A DNA stretch of 64,000 nucleotides from Phycisphaeraceae bacterium (GCA_019636495.1 JAHBXL010000006.1:148417-212416), one strand, 5' to 3'. Positions 1-12,098 are shown, counted from the stretch's first letter. Notes: generated from the letters alone by a model not told the origin. Program-made: numbers and translations.

Positions 1-2
1 CG

Positions 3-938
3 ACAATCGTGATCTCGACGCGGAACCGCAGAGACGAACTGGCGAGGACGCTCGAGTCGTGCTGCGCGCAGACCGGCGGCGCGGAGGGGTGGGTCGAAGT
101 TCTGGTGGTGGACGACGCCTCGACCGACGGGACGCGCGAGATGATCGCGCAGCGATTCCCTTCGGTCCGCGTGATCCACAAGACGGCGCGTCCCGGCTAC
201 ATCGTCTCGCGGAACCTCGGCGCGCGGGAGGCTCGCGGGCCGATCATCTTCTCGATCGACGACGACGCCGTGTATACGTCCGACGACACGGTGCTGCGCA
301 CGCTCGGCGCGTTCGACGATCCCCGTGTCGGCGCCGTCGCCATGCCGCACATCCACGTGACGGACGGGCCGGCCGAGTACGACCGCGCGCCCGACGACGG
401 CCGCATGTACGTGGCCGCGGCGTATACCGGCACGGCCCACGCCCTGCGGCGCGACGTGTTCCTCGCGCTGGGCGGCTACCAGGAGGCTCTCGAGCACCAG
501 GCCGAGGAGTCCGAGTTCTGCATGCGTCTGTGGAACGCCGGGTACATCGTTCGAATCGGCGTGACACCGCCGATCCACCACTACCCCTCCGCCGTCCGCA
601 ACTACCCGCGCCAGTTGTTCCTCGGGGCGCGCAACGCCGTGCTCACCTCGTGGTTCAACGTTCCCACGCTCTACCTGCCCGGCCGGCTGCTGGCCAACTT
701 CGCGGGCGGCTGCATCAATGCGCTGCGCAAGCGGCACCCGGGCAGTTTCCTGTCCGGCGTGATCGCGGGTCTGTGCTCGATCCCGCGTTTACGCCCGCTC
801 CGCAGGCCGGTCGGCGCGCGGCCCTACCGGGTGTTCCGCCGTCTGCTTGCCAACACGTGCCGACCGATTGAGGAGGTCCTGCCGCTGCTGCCGCCGCGCG
901 CGCCGATCGCTGCCGAGGCGCAGGGAGCGGGTGCATGA
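3..938 (+). CDS. Glycosyltransferase family 2 (5' end outside window)
   Basis: This is a GT-A fold glycosyl transferase that moves a sugar from a nucleotide donor, probably for an exopolysaccharide or glycan. The reading frame is open to the window edge and reads TIVISTRNRRDEL, the usual N-terminal strand of GT2 enzymes, so the true start lies upstream and the GTG at 9 is internal. Visible motifs are VVDDAS (nucleotide binding), a DDDAVY segment (DxD metal site) and ESEFCMRLWNAGY near the acceptor site, which matches the ED-type catalytic region. The C-terminus is basic. It overlaps the next gene by 4 bases (ATGA), so the two are translationally coupled. The exact substrate cannot be told. 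Confidence 0.85.
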   Translation, partial: TIVISTRNRRDELARTLESCCAQTGGAEGWVEVLVVDDASTDGTREMIAQRFPSVRVIHKTARPGYIVSRNLGAREARGPIIFSIDDDAVYTSDDTVLRTLGAFDDPRVGAVAMPHIHVTDGPAEYDRAPDDGRMYVAAAYTGTAHALRRDVFLALGGYQEALEHQAEESEFCMRLWNAGYIVRIGVTPPIHHYPSAVRNYPRQLFLGARNAVLTSWFNVPTLYLPGRLLANFAGGCINALRKRHPGSFLSGVIAGLCSIPRLRPLRRPVGARPYRVFRRLLANTCRPIEEVLPLLPPRAPIAAEAQGAGA

Positions 939-2143
939 TCGTCGCCACGGTCCGCGACATCCGCGCGTTCTCGCCATCGGTGCTGCCGCCGCCGCGCCAC
1001 GACGGCCGCCTGCGGATCCTGAACATCGGACTGCCGATCCTCGGCCTGTCGTCGTTCACGAAGTCGCTGGCCGAGCACGCCGCGACGCGCGACGACGTGA
1101 TGATGACGCACTTTGAACTCGTGAACGCGACGTGGATGAAAGTGCTGTTCCGCGTCAGCCCGGTTCCCTGGTCGATGGACCTTCAGTGCGCCAACATGGT
1201 GAACCTCTGGCGCTGGCGCATCCGCCGCGCCATCGACTCGGGCGCGCTGAACCTCGACTGCTTCGACGCGGTCGTCACCTGCCCGCAGCACCACACAATG
1301 GCGTTCATCGACCGCCGTCCCGACCGGCCGTTCGTCATCAGCGCGCACACCGATGCGACCGCGGCCAACACCGTGCGCGACTTCGGCGACTCCTCCATCA
1401 CCACGCGCCCGCTGGACCGCTGCGATCGCTACCTCCTCCCCCGGTGCGATCTGGTCACGTGCATGGGCTGGTTCGCCGGCAACTCGGCTCGCGATGATTA
1501 CGGTGTCGACCCCGATCGGCTGATGCTCGTCCCCCCCACCACGACCGAGATCACACCGGGCGACCCGCCGGGCAAGACCCCTGCCCGCGGGCGGCTCGCA
1601 CGCATCGCCATCGCCGGGAACGACTGGGTCCGCAAGGGCGGGCCCGAACTGCTGCGTTGGCACCAGTCGCGCTGGACCGAGCGGGCGGAGTTGCACGTCA
1701 TCGGCCAAGGCGCGCCGGAGGACCCCGCCGCAAGGAACGTCGTCTGGCATGGACGCGTCCCACGGGAGAAACTCCTCAATGAACTCTTCCCTTCGATGGA
1801 CCTCTTCGTGCTTCCCACCAAGCGCGACATGTCGCCGTGGGTGCTCGTCGAGGCGGCCGGCGCTGGCATCGCGGCGGTGTCCTCTCGACTCGGCGGCATC
1901 CCCGACGAAGTCATCGACGGCCAGACCGGCCTGCTCTGCACGCCGGGCGCAGAGAACGAGTTCATCCGCGCGATCGAATCGCTTCTCGATGACCCCGACC
2001 GCTGCTTCCGCATGGGCCTTGCCGCTCGCGAGTATGCCCGTCGGCACTTCACGCCGCGCGTCGTTTACGGCGGACTGCTCGATCGACTGTGGACCGAGTT
2101 CAGGCGGCAGGCCCCTCGCGGCATCCGAGCAGAAGCCGAATAA
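935..2143 (+). CDS. Glycosyltransferase family 4 (GT-B)
   Basis: A 402-residue retaining glycosyltransferase of the GT4 type. The C-terminal half carries the characteristic donor-binding region SPWVLVEAAGAGIAAVSS followed by LGGIPDEVIDGQTGLL, with the conserved E-x7-E spacing. The N-terminal half has the looser acceptor domain. It starts inside the stop of the upstream GT2 gene (ATGA overlap), so the two are likely one operon making a surface glycan. The acceptor and sugar are not predictable from the sequence. Confidence 0.85.
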   Translation: MIVATVRDIRAFSPSVLPPPRHDGRLRILNIGLPILGLSSFTKSLAEHAATRDDVMMTHFELVNATWMKVLFRVSPVPWSMDLQCANMVNLWRWRIRRAIDSGALNLDCFDAVVTCPQHHTMAFIDRRPDRPFVISAHTDATAANTVRDFGDSSITTRPLDRCDRYLLPRCDLVTCMGWFAGNSARDDYGVDPDRLMLVPPTTTEITPGDPPGKTPARGRLARIAIAGNDWVRKGGPELLRWHQSRWTERAELHVIGQGAPEDPAARNVVWHGRVPREKLLNELFPSMDLFVLPTKRDMSPWVLVEAAGAGIAAVSSRLGGIPDEVIDGQTGLLCTPGAENEFIRAIESLLDDPDRCFRMGLAAREYARRHFTPRVVYGGLLDRLWTEFRRQAPRGIRAEAE

Positions 2144-2233
2144 CCCGCTGTTTCCGCTGGCGCGCGGCGCAGTTTCCGCAACTGCGTGCCCGGGACTCAA
2201 TCCGTCGGGCAATTGGCCCGTATAAGTACAACC

Positions 2234-3895
2234 GTGCAGCACCCCGTCACGCATCTTGCCGCCGCGTGCTCGCTCGCGCTCGCCGCGGGATCGGCGTGCG
2301 CCGGGGGTGCCGACGGCCCCAGCGCGCAGGATCCGAACCCGTACGCGGTGCATCGGGCCGAGTCGGTCGCGCCGTTTTTCGCGGCGGCCAGATCGCGCCG
2401 CGTGGACATGGCCATCATCGGCGACAGCAACACGCGCTCGGCGAGCGTCAGCGGCCACGAAGACGGCATGGCCCGCGGGTTTGCAGCGCGCCTGGAGTGC
2501 TACGGCACTCGCGTCGAGCCGATGGGCGGCTGGGGATCGTGGGGAACGATCATCTTCCACTCGGCCTCGTACCCCGCGCAGTACCTGAACCAGTATGCCC
2601 CGGCACACATCACCGCCGCGCTGGGAGACCTGCCGCTCGCGGGGGGCTTCCCCTCCGGCTACTCGTACCTCTCGCCGGGAATGACCGTGCCGTGGACGAA
2701 CAACTCGGGCCAGTACCTGTACGCCTCCCACCCGATGGACATCTCGGGCCCGTTGCGCTGGCACTTCACCTACTACCACTGGCCCGCCGCGGCGGGGGCG
2801 GACCTTGGTTTCGTCTCGCCGACAGTACGGGACCAGTGGCCCGGCAGCGCGTACGTGCTGTACGCCTCGGCGAGTTTGACCACCAGCGGGCCGGGTGTGC
2901 CGGGCCCACGCGAGTTTGCACTCAACGTTCCGTCGGGCGAGCGCGGCGAGCACGGACTCGTGTTCTGCCTGACGGACTTTCCCGGGCAGCGCGGCGCGCG
3001 AGGACCGTTCATCTCGCGATGGACGCGCAGCGAAAACATCGCGAAGACCCGCGGCTTCGCATACTCGCCGCTGCTCTACCAGGGCGGTCGCACCGCGCGC
3101 GACGCGGCGATCTCGCTGCTCGACCTCGCAAGACAGACCGACATGACCGAGTGGTTCCGCCAGGCGACGCGTCTTCAGAACGGGCCGCCGATGCTGCTGG
3201 TGCAGATCATCCATGGCGGCAACGATGCCAACTGGCCGACGCCCGCGGTGGTCTATGAGCGCGGCATGGGCCGGCCCGCGCCAGGCGGCGGGTGGCCCGC
3301 CGGTGAGCCGACGAACACCGCCGCGGGAATGCGGCAGAACTTCCAGTCGATCATCAACATCATGCGCGATGACTGGGTCGGCGCGGGGCATGACGAAAGC
3401 AACCTGTTCTTCGTTCTTGGCGGGTACCACCCGCAGCCGCCGTACTGGAACGAGACCGCGCCGGGCGCGGGAGACGGGTGGCAGTGGCGGCTCGTGCAGC
3501 ACGACGCGGCACAGGCCTGGCGCGAGATCTGCGAGGCCAACGCCAACGTCGCGATGATCGATGGGTACAAACTCTCGACGCACGAGGAGTTCACGCTCAA
3601 CGCGTGGTACACCGATCCCTCCTATCCCGGCGGAGACCAGGCGCACCTGTCGGTCGAGGGCTATCGCGCATGGGGCGGTGCGTGCGCCGAGGCGCTGCTG
3701 CGTGCCTGCGACTGCGGCCCGAGTGTCGACTTCGACGCCGATGGTCGGAGAACCGTCGCGGACATCTTCGATTTCCTTGCCGCGTGGTTCTCCGGAGAAG
3801 CGCGGGCCGACTTTGACCGAAGCGGCGGTGCGCCCACCCCTTCGGACATCTTCGCGTTTCTCAACGCGTGGTTCTCGGGTTGCGCCGGACACTGA
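2234..3895 (+). CDS. Secreted SGNH/GDSL-like hydrolase with C-terminal GC-type dockerin
   Basis: The protein begins with a signal peptide (VQHPVTHLAAACSLALAAGSACA). I chose the GTG at 2234 because it starts directly at this peptide; an in-frame start at 2186 adds 16 residues. SGNH blocks are visible: GDSNT (catalytic Ser), GGNDANW (Asn) and DQAHLSVEGY (His). It is therefore likely an esterase, perhaps acting on acetylated polysaccharide. The last about 60 residues form two repeats, TVADIFDFLAAWF and PSDIFAFLNAWF, ending GCAGH, which is the GC-type dockerin. It sits 90 bases after two glycosyltransferase genes, which fits glycan remodelling at the cell surface (inference). Confidence 0.75.
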   Translation: MQHPVTHLAAACSLALAAGSACAGGADGPSAQDPNPYAVHRAESVAPFFAAARSRRVDMAIIGDSNTRSASVSGHEDGMARGFAARLECYGTRVEPMGGWGSWGTIIFHSASYPAQYLNQYAPAHITAALGDLPLAGGFPSGYSYLSPGMTVPWTNNSGQYLYASHPMDISGPLRWHFTYYHWPAAAGADLGFVSPTVRDQWPGSAYVLYASASLTTSGPGVPGPREFALNVPSGERGEHGLVFCLTDFPGQRGARGPFISRWTRSENIAKTRGFAYSPLLYQGGRTARDAAISLLDLARQTDMTEWFRQATRLQNGPPMLLVQIIHGGNDANWPTPAVVYERGMGRPAPGGGWPAGEPTNTAAGMRQNFQSIINIMRDDWVGAGHDESNLFFVLGGYHPQPPYWNETAPGAGDGWQWRLVQHDAAQAWREICEANANVAMIDGYKLSTHEEFTLNAWYTDPSYPGGDQAHLSVEGYRAWGGACAEALLRACDCGPSVDFDADGRRTVADIFDFLAAWFSGEARADFDRSGGAPTPSDIFAFLNAWFSGCAGH

Positions 3896-3946
3896 GCCAT
3901 CGCGACCGATCCAGGATCGGCGGCCCCGCGCGGACCGAACCGGCGA

Positions 3947-4576
3947 CTACTTCTTCCCATCCGGCGTCCACACCAACTCGAACATGCCCCCGCCCACCGG
4001 GCGGATCTTGTTCTGCGCGAACAACTCGTCCCACACCGCGCGCGGGAACTCCCGCGGCGGGGTGATCGCGGTGACGCGCGACTTTCCGCTGGAGAGCGGC
4101 GACCGGCCCAGTTTTGAGTCCTGCTCCAGTTGCGTGAGTTTCAGCCGCTTCTTGAACGCCGCGAGCGCTCGCGCGAGGACCTCGGGCGTGATCTCCATCG
4201 GCGCGGCGGGCGCGGGCTGCGGCGACGGTCCGGCCGGAGCGGCCGCGGGCGACGAGACGTGCGCCGCCGGGGGCGGCGCGGAGCGCGGCGGCGGTGCGCC
4301 GGTCGGCTTCATGCTCGAAAGGTCACCAACCAGTTTCGCCAGCGCCTCGGTGTTGCGCTCGGCGACGATGCGCGAGGCCTTGAGTTGATCTGCGGGAGTC
4401 TTCTGCAGCGCCTTGTGGACGCGCTGCCACAGATCGCCGACCTTTTTCGCATCGGTGCACACCGCGATGTCCGACACCAGTTCGCTCAGTTTCTGCAGGC
4501 TGATCGAATCGAGGTTGTTGTAGTACCGCTTGACGATCCCCTGCTGGTACGAACTGAGATTCTGGCCCTTGGACAT
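3947..4576 (-). CDS. Hypothetical protein with Pro/Ala-rich linker
   Basis: A 209-residue protein with a helical N-terminal region (SYQQGIVKRYYNNLDSISLQ, about residues 9-28), a Pro/Ala-rich linker around residues 100-135 and a basic helical C-terminal part. No signal peptide or membrane segment is visible. I do not recognise a family, though the layout resembles conserved planctomycete hypotheticals. It is the last of three same-strand genes (DUF1579 gene, argB, this one) with gaps of about 56 and 60 bases, so it may be co-transcribed with argB. It converges on the SGNH gene. Confidence 0.7.
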   Translation of the reverse strand: MSKGQNLSSYQQGIVKRYYNNLDSISLQKLSELVSDIAVCTDAKKVGDLWQRVHKALQKTPADQLKASRIVAERNTEALAKLVGDLSSMKPTGAPPPRSAPPPAAHVSSPAAAPAGPSPQPAPAAPMEITPEVLARALAAFKKRLKLTQLEQDSKLGRSPLSSGKSRVTAITPPREFPRAVWDELFAQNKIRPVGGGMFELVWTPDGKK

Positions 4577-4636
4577 CGCGGACTCTCTTCCCTCTGGGCC
4601 GGCACTCCGTGCCGACGGTTGCCATGGTGCTGCGGA

Positions 4637-5530
4637 TCACTCCAGCGTGATCTGGGTTCCGATGCCCGCGTCGGTGTAGATCTCAAGCAGGATCGAGTGC
4701 TGCATCCGCCCATCGACGATGTGCGCCTTGGGCACGCCCGAGCGTACCGCCATCAGGCACGCTTCCACTTTCGGCAACATCCCCTCGCCGATCACGCCGC
4801 TCTCGACCATCCGCTCGATCTGCCGCTGCGTCAGGCTCGAAGCGTACGAGTCCGCGTTTGAAGGGTCCGTGCGGATGCCGTGCGTATCCGAGCAGACGAC
4901 CAGTTTCTCGGCCCGCAACGCCGCGGCGACGTGGCCCGCGGCGGTGTCGGCGTTCACGTTGAGTTTCCACACTCCGTGCTCGTCGGCCTGCCGGGCCACG
5001 GCGACGGGCGCGAGCACGGGGATGTACCCGTCGTCGCACAGCGCGCGGAGCAGCACTGTGTTCACGTCGACAATCGTGCCCACGTAGCCGAGATCGACGG
5101 GCGCGCCGTCGGGCCCCGTCAGCCCCAGCCGCTCGGCGAACAGCACGCACGAGCCCATCGAGTGCAGGCCCACCGCGCGCGATCCGGAGGCGTTGAGTTG
5201 CTCGACCAGGCCTGCGTTGACCTCTCGCACCAGCACGCGCTCCGCGATCTCCAGCGTCTGGCGGTCGGTGTAGCGACGGCCCTGGATGAACCGGGCCCTG
5301 AGCCCCGCATCGTCCATCGCCCGGTTGATCGACTTGCCCCCGCCGTGCACGATCACCGGGCGCATGCCCACCGCCGACATGAACGAGACATCCGTCAGCA
5401 GCGCGCGCATCTTCTCGTCGTCGTCCTGGATCGACCCGCCGACCTTCACGACCACGATGCGGTCGCGGAACGAGAGAATGTACCGGTGCGCCTCGATCAG
5501 CGCCTTGGCTTTGTCGATCGCGATGTGCAT
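4637..5530 (-). CDS. argB: Acetylglutamate kinase
   Basis: Phosphorylates N-acetyl-L-glutamate, the second step of arginine synthesis, in the cytoplasm. The 297-residue length is normal for ArgB. The amino acid kinase signatures are present: VVKVGGSI near the N-terminus (Lys for phosphate binding), VIVHGGGKSIN (glycine-rich loop), LNVNADTAAGHVAAALRA in the middle (substrate and Asp contact) and GVIGEGMLPKVEACL near the C-terminus. The Lys at GGGK and the GMLPK segment are conserved. Its neighbours are not arginine genes, so the pathway appears scattered in this genome. Confidence 0.95.
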   Translation of the reverse strand: MHIAIDKAKALIEAHRYILSFRDRIVVVKVGGSIQDDDEKMRALLTDVSFMSAVGMRPVIVHGGGKSINRAMDDAGLRARFIQGRRYTDRQTLEIAERVLVREVNAGLVEQLNASGSRAVGLHSMGSCVLFAERLGLTGPDGAPVDLGYVGTIVDVNTVLLRALCDDGYIPVLAPVAVARQADEHGVWKLNVNADTAAGHVAAALRAEKLVVCSDTHGIRTDPSNADSYASSLTQRQIERMVESGVIGEGMLPKVEACLMAVRSGVPKAHIVDGRMQHSILLEIYTDAGIGTQITLE

Positions 5531-5586
5531 GAGGCTCGCCGTGGGTCGGTGTGCGTGGGAATGACAGACGCGGGGCCCGCGTGCGT

Positions 5587-6183
5587 TCAGTTCTTCCGTG
5601 TGTAGGTCGTCTCAAGCGTCGCCACGGCGGAGTTGTCGCTCGCCAGCGCGGCCATCGTCAGCACGAACGTCCCTTCCCCGGTGCGCTTGAAGGTAATGCG
5701 GTACAGGCTGCGCCCGTCGGCCTCGTCGTACCCGCCTTCGAGCGTGAACGACCGCGCGTCCTCGTCTCCCGTGCCGACCAGCGTCATCATCGCCGTCGAG
5801 CGCGTGTACGTCCACACCGACTCGTACTTCTTCGATTCGCTGTTGAAGCCGAAGAGTTTGAAACTCCTCGTCGGCAGGCCCATGGTCTCGCCGACCTCCT
5901 CGAGTGCCACGAACCGGCCGTCGAGCATGGCCGACACCTTGGCCGTGCCCGCCGACTCCAGCGGGTCCATGTCGCCGACCGCGAGTTTCGAGAGCGTGGT
6001 GTACTCCCCCACCAGTTTCTGCAACTCGGCGTGCTGCCTCACCGGCCTGCTCTGGTCGCGCACATTCGCCTGCCCCCCGCCACCACCGGACCCGGGCTGG
6101 GCTGGCCGGGCGCCCATCACCGCCGCCGCGGCAAAGCCCGCCGCACACGCCGCGACCGTCAACACCATTCGCCGAGCGTTCAT
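5587..6183 (-). CDS. Secreted DUF1579-like protein
   Basis: A 198-residue exported protein. It has an N-terminal signal peptide (RRMVLTVAACAAGFAAAAVMG), a Gly-rich spacer, then a beta-rich domain of the DUF1579 kind (residues about 55-198, with MDGRFVALEE- and FGFNSESKKYESVWTY-like strands). Members of this family are lipocalin-like barrels of unknown role. An AGGAGG ribosome site lies just upstream of the ATG. It is divergent from holA (70-base gap) and may lead the argB transcript. Confidence 0.7.
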   Translation of the reverse strand: MNARRMVLTVAACAAGFAAAAVMGARPAQPGSGGGGGQANVRDQSRPVRQHAELQKLVGEYTTLSKLAVGDMDPLESAGTAKVSAMLDGRFVALEEVGETMGLPTRSFKLFGFNSESKKYESVWTYTRSTAMMTLVGTGDEDARSFTLEGGYDEADGRSLYRITFKRTGEGTFVLTMAALASDNSAVATLETTYTRKN

Positions 6184-6253
6184 GTTCGCGCCTCCTGTCC
6201 ACCCGCCGGTCCAATCGTTGGCGCGCCGAGCGTTCGGGGCCTAACCTCCGGCC

Positions 6254-7372
6254 ATGGCCCGCAAAGCAGCCGATTCCGCCAAGCCCGCCGCGGTCAAGTT
6301 CGCCGCTCCGGAGCGGTTCTCCGCAAGGACCCGGGTCGGCATTCTGTTCGGCGAGGACCGCTACATGCAGGACGAGCACCTGCGCCTGCTGCGCGAGGCG
6401 CTCGCCAAGGAACTCGGCGGGCCGGAGGCGTTCGACATCGTCCGGTTCGACGGGGGTCAGCCCAGCGCGACGATGGTCGCCGAGATTTTCGACGAGTGCC
6501 GGTCCTTCGGCCTCATGCAGCAGCACAAGGTCGTGATCGTCGACAATGCCGACCTGTTGCTGAAGAAGTCCGACGACGAGGACGCTGCGCCCGCGAAGGG
6601 CCGCCGCGCCGTCGCGACGGCCGACGCCCGCAAACTCATGGAGTCCTACGCCGCGGACCCGAGCGACTCGGCCACACTGGTGCTGCGCGCCTCGACGTGG
6701 CGGCCCGGCAACCTCGACAAGGCCGTCGCCGCCCTGGGCGAACGCGGCGCGATCATCAAGTGCGAAACGCTCGACCCCGCCCGCGCCGCGGGATGGGCCG
6801 TGAAGCGTGCCGCACTCCGGCACAACACCACGCTCGATCCCGAGGCCGCGCGGCTGCTCGTCGCCGCGGTGGGAGCCGACCTGGGACGCATCGACAACGA
6901 GATCGAGAAACTCGCGCTCGCGGCGGGCGGGCAGGGCGCACCTGTCACCGCCGACCTTGTCCGTGCGATGACCGGGCAGTCGCGCGAGGAGGAGTTCTGG
7001 CGCCTGCAGAGCACCATCGCCTCGGGCGACGCCCGCGCCACGCTCGCGCACATGCGAGAGATGGTCGAAGTCTCGCGCCACGACGAGGTCATGCTCACCT
7101 GGTGCTTTGTCGAACTGGCCAAGAAGGTGCACGCGGTGCGCAGGCTGGCCGACGCGGGCGAGAATCTCTCGGCCTACACCAACAAACTCCGCCTCTGGGG
7201 CGATAGTGCGGGTGTCTTCAACGCCGCGCGGCGCCTGCACGGCCGGCAGGCGGCGAGGCTGCTCGACAGAACGGTGAGCACCGATCTGGCCAACAAGTCC
7301 GGCCGCGGCGAGCCCTACCGCAACCTCGAAACCCTCGCCATCGAGTTTTCCCAGGCGTTTGCGCCGCGCTGA
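6254..7372 (+). CDS. holA: DNA polymerase III delta subunit
   Basis: HolA is the clamp-loader subunit that opens the beta sliding clamp at the replication fork. The 372-residue protein has an N-terminal extension rich in Lys/Ala, then the delta fold. Recognisable parts are GILFGEDRYMQDEHLRLLRE, the loop VVIVDNADLLLKKSDDED, and the C-terminal helical collar with LAHMREMVEVSRHDEVMLTW and NTTLDPEAARLLVAAVGADL. As usual for delta, no Walker motif is intact. The low-complexity loop after residue 100 is an addition relative to typical HolA. Confidence 0.85.
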   Translation: MARKAADSAKPAAVKFAAPERFSARTRVGILFGEDRYMQDEHLRLLREALAKELGGPEAFDIVRFDGGQPSATMVAEIFDECRSFGLMQQHKVVIVDNADLLLKKSDDEDAAPAKGRRAVATADARKLMESYAADPSDSATLVLRASTWRPGNLDKAVAALGERGAIIKCETLDPARAAGWAVKRAALRHNTTLDPEAARLLVAAVGADLGRIDNEIEKLALAAGGQGAPVTADLVRAMTGQSREEEFWRLQSTIASGDARATLAHMREMVEVSRHDEVMLTWCFVELAKKVHAVRRLADAGENLSAYTNKLRLWGDSAGVFNAARRLHGRQAARLLDRTVSTDLANKSGRGEPYRNLETLAIEFSQAFAPR

Positions 7373-7495
7373 TCCGGGTCCACCCGCCGCGCGGCACGCT
7401 TTTCCAAGGCCTGCCGCCCAGGGGGCCGATGAAACGGATTGGCGCAACGCGGCATACCGCCCGTTCTGCGCCCGCGAGCAGGAGGCTCACTCATC

Positions 7496-8755
7496 ATGAC
7501 GCCGCGGCGTTTCTGCCAAGTATTCTTCGGTACCGCGGCGCTGCTCGCCGCCGCGGCGGTCTGTTCCTGCGGCCAGAGAGCCTCCCCCCATGCCGGCGCC
7601 CCCCGCGGCGAGAGCCGTCCCACGACCGGCTCGGTTGGTTCGACGCAGACCGAATCGCCACGAAGCGTGTACGAGTCCGCCGCGCTCGACTTGCAGGCGA
7701 TGTTCGCGCGCCTGGCCGAAGCGCCGTCCGCCCAGGCCGCGGAGGCACCCGGGCCTGTGCCCGTGCCCGTGCCGACACGCCCCGCGGTCCCAGCGGCGCT
7801 CGAACCGCCCATCGCGGCGGCCAGCACGGCCGAGCCCGAGCAACCCTCCGAGCGCGAGCGCCGCATCGAGTACGCCAAGCGTCTGGCGGAGATTCTGAAC
7901 TCCGAGGGCGCGGCGGCCGACAGCCCGCTCAAGGCCGTGCTGCCGCTGATTGCGCTGGAGGCCATCCAGCCCGGCGTTGCCGCGGCGGAGTTGCAGGCGC
8001 TTCTGCCGCGCCTGTCGCCGCGCGAGCGGCAGACGGTCGAATCGGTACGCGCGTTGATGTCTCAACTCGATGAACAGGCCGACAGCGGCGCCGACCCGCG
8101 CGCGCTGGCCGAAGTCGTGCGCACGACGGTCGACCGCGCCGCGCCCCCACCACCACCGCCACCCGCCCCGGAAACGCTGACGCTCGGCAACGTCGCGCTC
8201 TGCCGGCGCGTCGATTCGTTCGGGCGCTACACGCCGTACGCCTCGAGCACGTTTGTCGCGCGCCAGCGCATCCCGATGATCGTGTACACCGAGGTCGAGA
8301 ACTACGCGCAGGCTCGCGAGGCCGAACTGCCGCCGACCGATGGACGGCCCACCTCGTTGTCACGCCCCGGTTCGCCCGATCGCTGGGCGCTGGAACTCAG
8401 TCAGGAGATTCACCTCTACGCGGCGGACGGTTCGCTGCAGTGGTTCGTGAAGGAACAGACGCACCGCGATGTGTCGCAGAGCAAACGAAGGGATTTCTTC
8501 CTCGTGCAGCGCATCGACCTGCCGGCCGAACTTTCCGTCGGCCGGTACACGTTGAAGGTCATCGTCCGCGACAAGGGGGCCGCGCGGCTCGCCGGCCTTC
8601 CGCCCGATGCCGAGCCCGCGACCGAGGTGAACATCCCGATCCAGATCGTCGCCGATGCTGCCGTCGCCGCGCGCGACACCACGCGACCGGTCGTCTCCGG
8701 CAGACCAACCCCCCCGGCAACGGTCAACGCCCCGACCGATGTCCGGCCACGCTGA
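7496..8755 (+). CDS. Putative lipoprotein of unknown function
   Basis: A 419-residue protein. I chose the ATG at 7496 because AGGAGG lies 10 bases upstream and the peptide that follows is a lipoprotein-type signal (FFGTAALLAAAAVCSCGQ) with Cys in the right place. The middle is Ala/Pro-rich and helical, with a run of eight prolines at about residues 214-221 acting as a linker. The C-terminal part is beta-rich (TLGNVALCRRVDSFGRYTPY, about residue 227 on) and suggests a folded extracytoplasmic domain. I recognise no family. It follows holA by 123 bases on the same strand. Confidence 0.65.
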   Translation: MTPRRFCQVFFGTAALLAAAAVCSCGQRASPHAGAPRGESRPTTGSVGSTQTESPRSVYESAALDLQAMFARLAEAPSAQAAEAPGPVPVPVPTRPAVPAALEPPIAAASTAEPEQPSERERRIEYAKRLAEILNSEGAAADSPLKAVLPLIALEAIQPGVAAAELQALLPRLSPRERQTVESVRALMSQLDEQADSGADPRALAEVVRTTVDRAAPPPPPPPAPETLTLGNVALCRRVDSFGRYTPYASSTFVARQRIPMIVYTEVENYAQAREAELPPTDGRPTSLSRPGSPDRWALELSQEIHLYAADGSLQWFVKEQTHRDVSQSKRRDFFLVQRIDLPAELSVGRYTLKVIVRDKGAARLAGLPPDAEPATEVNIPIQIVADAAVAARDTTRPVVSGRPTPPATVNAPTDVRPR

Positions 8756-9319
8756 GCGCGTTCAGAGTGCAAACTGGCCGCAGTGGCACCTGGCTAGGTT
8801 TGGCCAGCGGCCGCCGCAACTGCCAGTCTGTCAGCGAGAGCGCGGGAATCCGACACGGAACATCCCCATATCAGGGTATTTGTACGCCGACATTCCTGCT
8901 CAGTACCCAGAATTCCAGTATGGAGGTAACGGGGTTATTGAGGACAGCGGCACGCCGTATGCAGTCGATAGACCGGCTTCGTGTCGGGATAAGGGGCGGA
9001 TTCGCGCAAGTTTGGCGAGTTCCGCAGGTCTTTGCGTCACCCTCAGCCTTGGAATCGAATCGGATGGTGCAACGATTCGGAACAAGATGACGGGGGCGCG
9101 GGGCGGATTGAAGGGGGCGGGGGTCCGAGTTTCCCTGCGGGCTTGAGGCCGGCAGGGGGTTTGTCGATGGAACCGGGCCCTTTGCCGCGGAGTCGTTCCG
9201 CGGCGGGGCAGGTTTCGAACGCACGCGGCCGCGGCGGTGTACAACCGGTGCGGGAGCGTGCCACGTGTCGGGCCCGCCGGCCGCACATGGGCCGGAGCGC
9301 CCGAAGGAAGAGGTGTGCG
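8756..9319. other. 564-base spacer upstream of clpC, no gene seen
   Basis: No convincing coding region on either strand. The part around 8870-8960 is clearly richer in A+T than the flanking genes, which suits a promoter region, but I could not fix a clean -35/-10 pair, a CIRCE element or a CtsR-type site. The clpC reading frame stays open upstream to 9032, but the peptide there is low-complexity and not Clp-like. Confidence 0.4.
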
Positions 9320-11944
<2,625 letters not shown>

Positions 11945-11980
11945 GGCCCCGCGTTCACGGAGTTTTATCATCAACACACA

Positions 11981-12011
11981 AAGGCCCCGGGCACACGTCC
12001 GGGGCCTTTTC
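11981..12011 (+). terminator. Rho-independent terminator of clpC
   Basis: A perfect 10-base-pair stem (AAGGCCCCGG / CCGGGGCCTT) with an 8-base loop, followed by TT, 37 bases after the clpC stop codon. Confidence 0.85.
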
Positions 12012-12019
12012 CGTTGGTG

Positions 12020-12040
12020 GCCCGGCACTCCGTGCCGGGC
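12020..12040. repeat. Palindrome with TCC loop
   Basis: A perfect inverted repeat, GCCCGGCAC / GTGCCGGGC, around the loop TCC. Its 15-base core CGGCACTCCGTGCCG also occurs at 4600-4614, between argB and the gene after it. It is not next to a T-run, so it is more likely a dispersed palindromic element than a terminator. Confidence 0.6.
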
Positions 12041-12098
12041 ACGCATCAGGTGCGAAGGAGGGAACCCGGCGCCGAGCGTCGGCCCATCATGAGCACCG

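Noticed and set aside
824..3892. A 1022-residue antisense open frame opposite the glycosyltransferases
   Set aside because: Its peptide is Arg-rich and without motifs; it mirrors clear sense genes and is an artefact of high GC.
9032..9319. A 96-residue N-terminal extension of ClpC
   Set aside because: The sequence is low-complexity and unlike Clp; the ATG at 9320 has a ribosome site and gives the family start MFERFTDRA.
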